NCBI GenBank assembly: GCA_028873745.1 | Contig: JAPPNT010000182.1 | Coordinates: 1-6,449 of the forward strand | DNA: 6,449 bases | From: Chloroflexota bacterium | Lineage (GTDB): Bacteria > Chloroflexota > Dehalococcoidia > Lucifugimonadales > UBA1127 | Direction: 5' to 3' | Part shown: positions 5,968-6,449 of the stretch, one piece after another | Layout: each line of letters starts with the position of its first letter | How positions within the stretch are numbered: position 1 is the first letter of the stretch | The notes under the pieces: generated by a model | The model's input: only the letters and a program-made list of their open reading frames with translations | Databases searched by the model: none | What the model was told of the DNA's origin: nothing | Program-made: the position numbers and the translations under genes

Positions 5968-5997
5968 TTCGTGGTTCGACAGGCTCACCACGAACGG
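5968..5997 (+). repeat. Dispersed hairpin repeat, family B (copy 2), in the ubiD-ubiA gap
   Basis: A perfect 8-bp stem, TTCGTGGT (5968-5975) and ACCACGAA (5987-5994), encloses the loop TCGACAGGCTC, and CGG follows. Loop and tail match 1291-1312 while the stem differs by compensating changes. It occupies the 80-nt gap between the ubiD stop and the ubiA start, so it would be transcribed in an operon mRNA just upstream of ubiA. Confidence 0.75.
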
Positions 5998-6019
5998 GTG
6001 CGAAATGCTCTCACATTCA

Positions 6020-6025
6020 ATTATA
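6020..6025 (-). promoter_or_regulatory. Possible -10 element upstream of ubiA
   Basis: The minus strand reads TATAAT across the ubiD stop, within an AT-rich patch that is unusual for this window. No good -35 hexamer is found 16-18 nt upstream. A start near 6012 would give a leader of about 70 nt carrying the hairpin at 5968-5994. It may be chance. Confidence 0.25.
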
Positions 6026-6449
6026 TGCCGTAGGACGACCACTTGCGGTCTACGAGGGCCTTGATCTCGTCGCTCATGACGATGTCGTCGGGCCAGGGGC
6101 GCTCGCGGCCGTCGACGGGGCCCTTGGCCGTCGCGTCGATGCCGACCTTGCTGCCGACGCGTGGCGTGCCGGCGGCGTGGTCGAGGTCGTCGGCGGGGCC
6201 GCTCGCGAAGAAGATGTCCTGCTGCGGGTCGAGGTTGGCCGTCACGCGCCACGCCACCTCGGACAGGTCGTGCACGTTCACGTCGGCGTCGACGATGACG
6301 ATTGCCTTGGCGAGGGCGAGAAGGCCGAGGCCCCACATGCCGTGGGCGACCTTCTGCGCCTGCCCGCGGTAGTTCTTGCGGATGGACACGATGATGAGGT
6401 TGTGGAAGATGCCCTCGGCGGGCATGTTGATGTCCACGATCTCCGGCAA
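6021..6449 (-). CDS. ubiD: UbiD-family prFMN-dependent decarboxylase, C-terminal part (5' end outside window)
   Basis: The frame is open to the window edge and encodes the last 142-143 residues of a UbiD-family (de)carboxylase, an enzyme that removes a carboxyl group from an unsaturated or aromatic acid with prenylated FMN. Recognisable C-terminal family motifs are PEIVDINMPAEG near the edge, NYRGQAQKV, IVIVDADVNVHD, DPQQDIFFA and SKVGIDATAKG. These resemble the corresponding end of E. coli UbiD, and the chain ends at the usual place with TAA at 6021-6023. Full family length is about 450-500 residues, so roughly 70% lies beyond the window, including the flavin-binding and main catalytic residues, which cannot be checked. 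With UbiA and UbiX downstream it forms a quinone gene set; MqnL of the futalosine pathway is the likely equivalent if the host lacks ubiquinone. Confidence 0.92.
   Translation of the reverse strand: MPEIVDINMPAEGIFHNLIIVSIRKNYRGQAQKVAHGMWGLGLLALAKAIVIVDADVNVHDLSEVAWRVTANLDPQQDIFFASGPADDLDHAAGTPRVGSKVGIDATAKGPVDGRERPWPDDIVMSDEIKALVDRKWSSYGI

Noticed and set aside
5941..6336. In-frame upstream extension of ubiA to 6336
   Set aside because: It runs antiparallel to nothing but overlaps ubiD coding sequence in another frame and passes through the hairpin repeat; the UbiA homology begins just after the ATG at 5940.

Overview
The window is GC-rich bacterial chromosomal DNA with tightly packed genes and short intergenic gaps. 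It shows no rRNA, tRNA, CRISPR array, insertion sequence or phage gene. Base composition, the gene mix (standalone amidase, medium-chain dehydrogenase, extended SDR, UbiD/UbiA/UbiX trio, small retropepsin-fold proteins) and the dispersed hairpin repeats between genes would suit an environmental Chloroflexota/Dehalococcoidia-like or similar lineage. That taxonomic guess is inference only.

Layout. On the + strand, the 3' part of an amidase-signature hydrolase (1-1233) is followed by a zinc-type medium-chain dehydrogenase (1341-2327). These converge on a minus-strand series. The converging ends (2328-2499) hold two hairpin repeats and a 17-bp perfect bidirectional terminator. Read in its own direction, the minus-strand series is: UbiD-family decarboxylase (5' end outside the window, stop at 6021), UbiA-family prenyltransferase (5940-5056), UbiX-family flavin prenyltransferase (5059-4448), two tandem paralogous small proteins of retropepsin-like fold (4444-4058 and 3962-3543), and an extended SDR sugar-epimerase-like protein (3456-2500).

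How the genes work together. UbiX makes prenylated FMN, UbiD uses that cofactor to decarboxylate an aromatic acid, and UbiA prenylates an aromatic ring in the membrane. Together they are a quinone biosynthesis set, either for ubiquinone or, more likely in a non-proteobacterium, for the late steps of the futalosine menaquinone route. ubiA and ubiX overlap by 4 nt (GTGA). The next gene starts 3 nt after the ubiX stop, with its Shine-Dalgarno inside ubiX, so the retropepsin-like protein is probably translated with the quinone genes.

Most unusual points. (1) Both tandem retropepsin-like proteins lack the catalytic aspartate of the D-T/S-G motif. (2) The two genes carry a 25/26-identical direct repeat at their 3' ends, read in different frames, although the proteins are only about 37% identical. 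(3) Two families of short hairpin repeats occupy several gaps, and one family shows compensatory stem changes around a constant loop. (4) The SDR lacks a canonical YxxxK.
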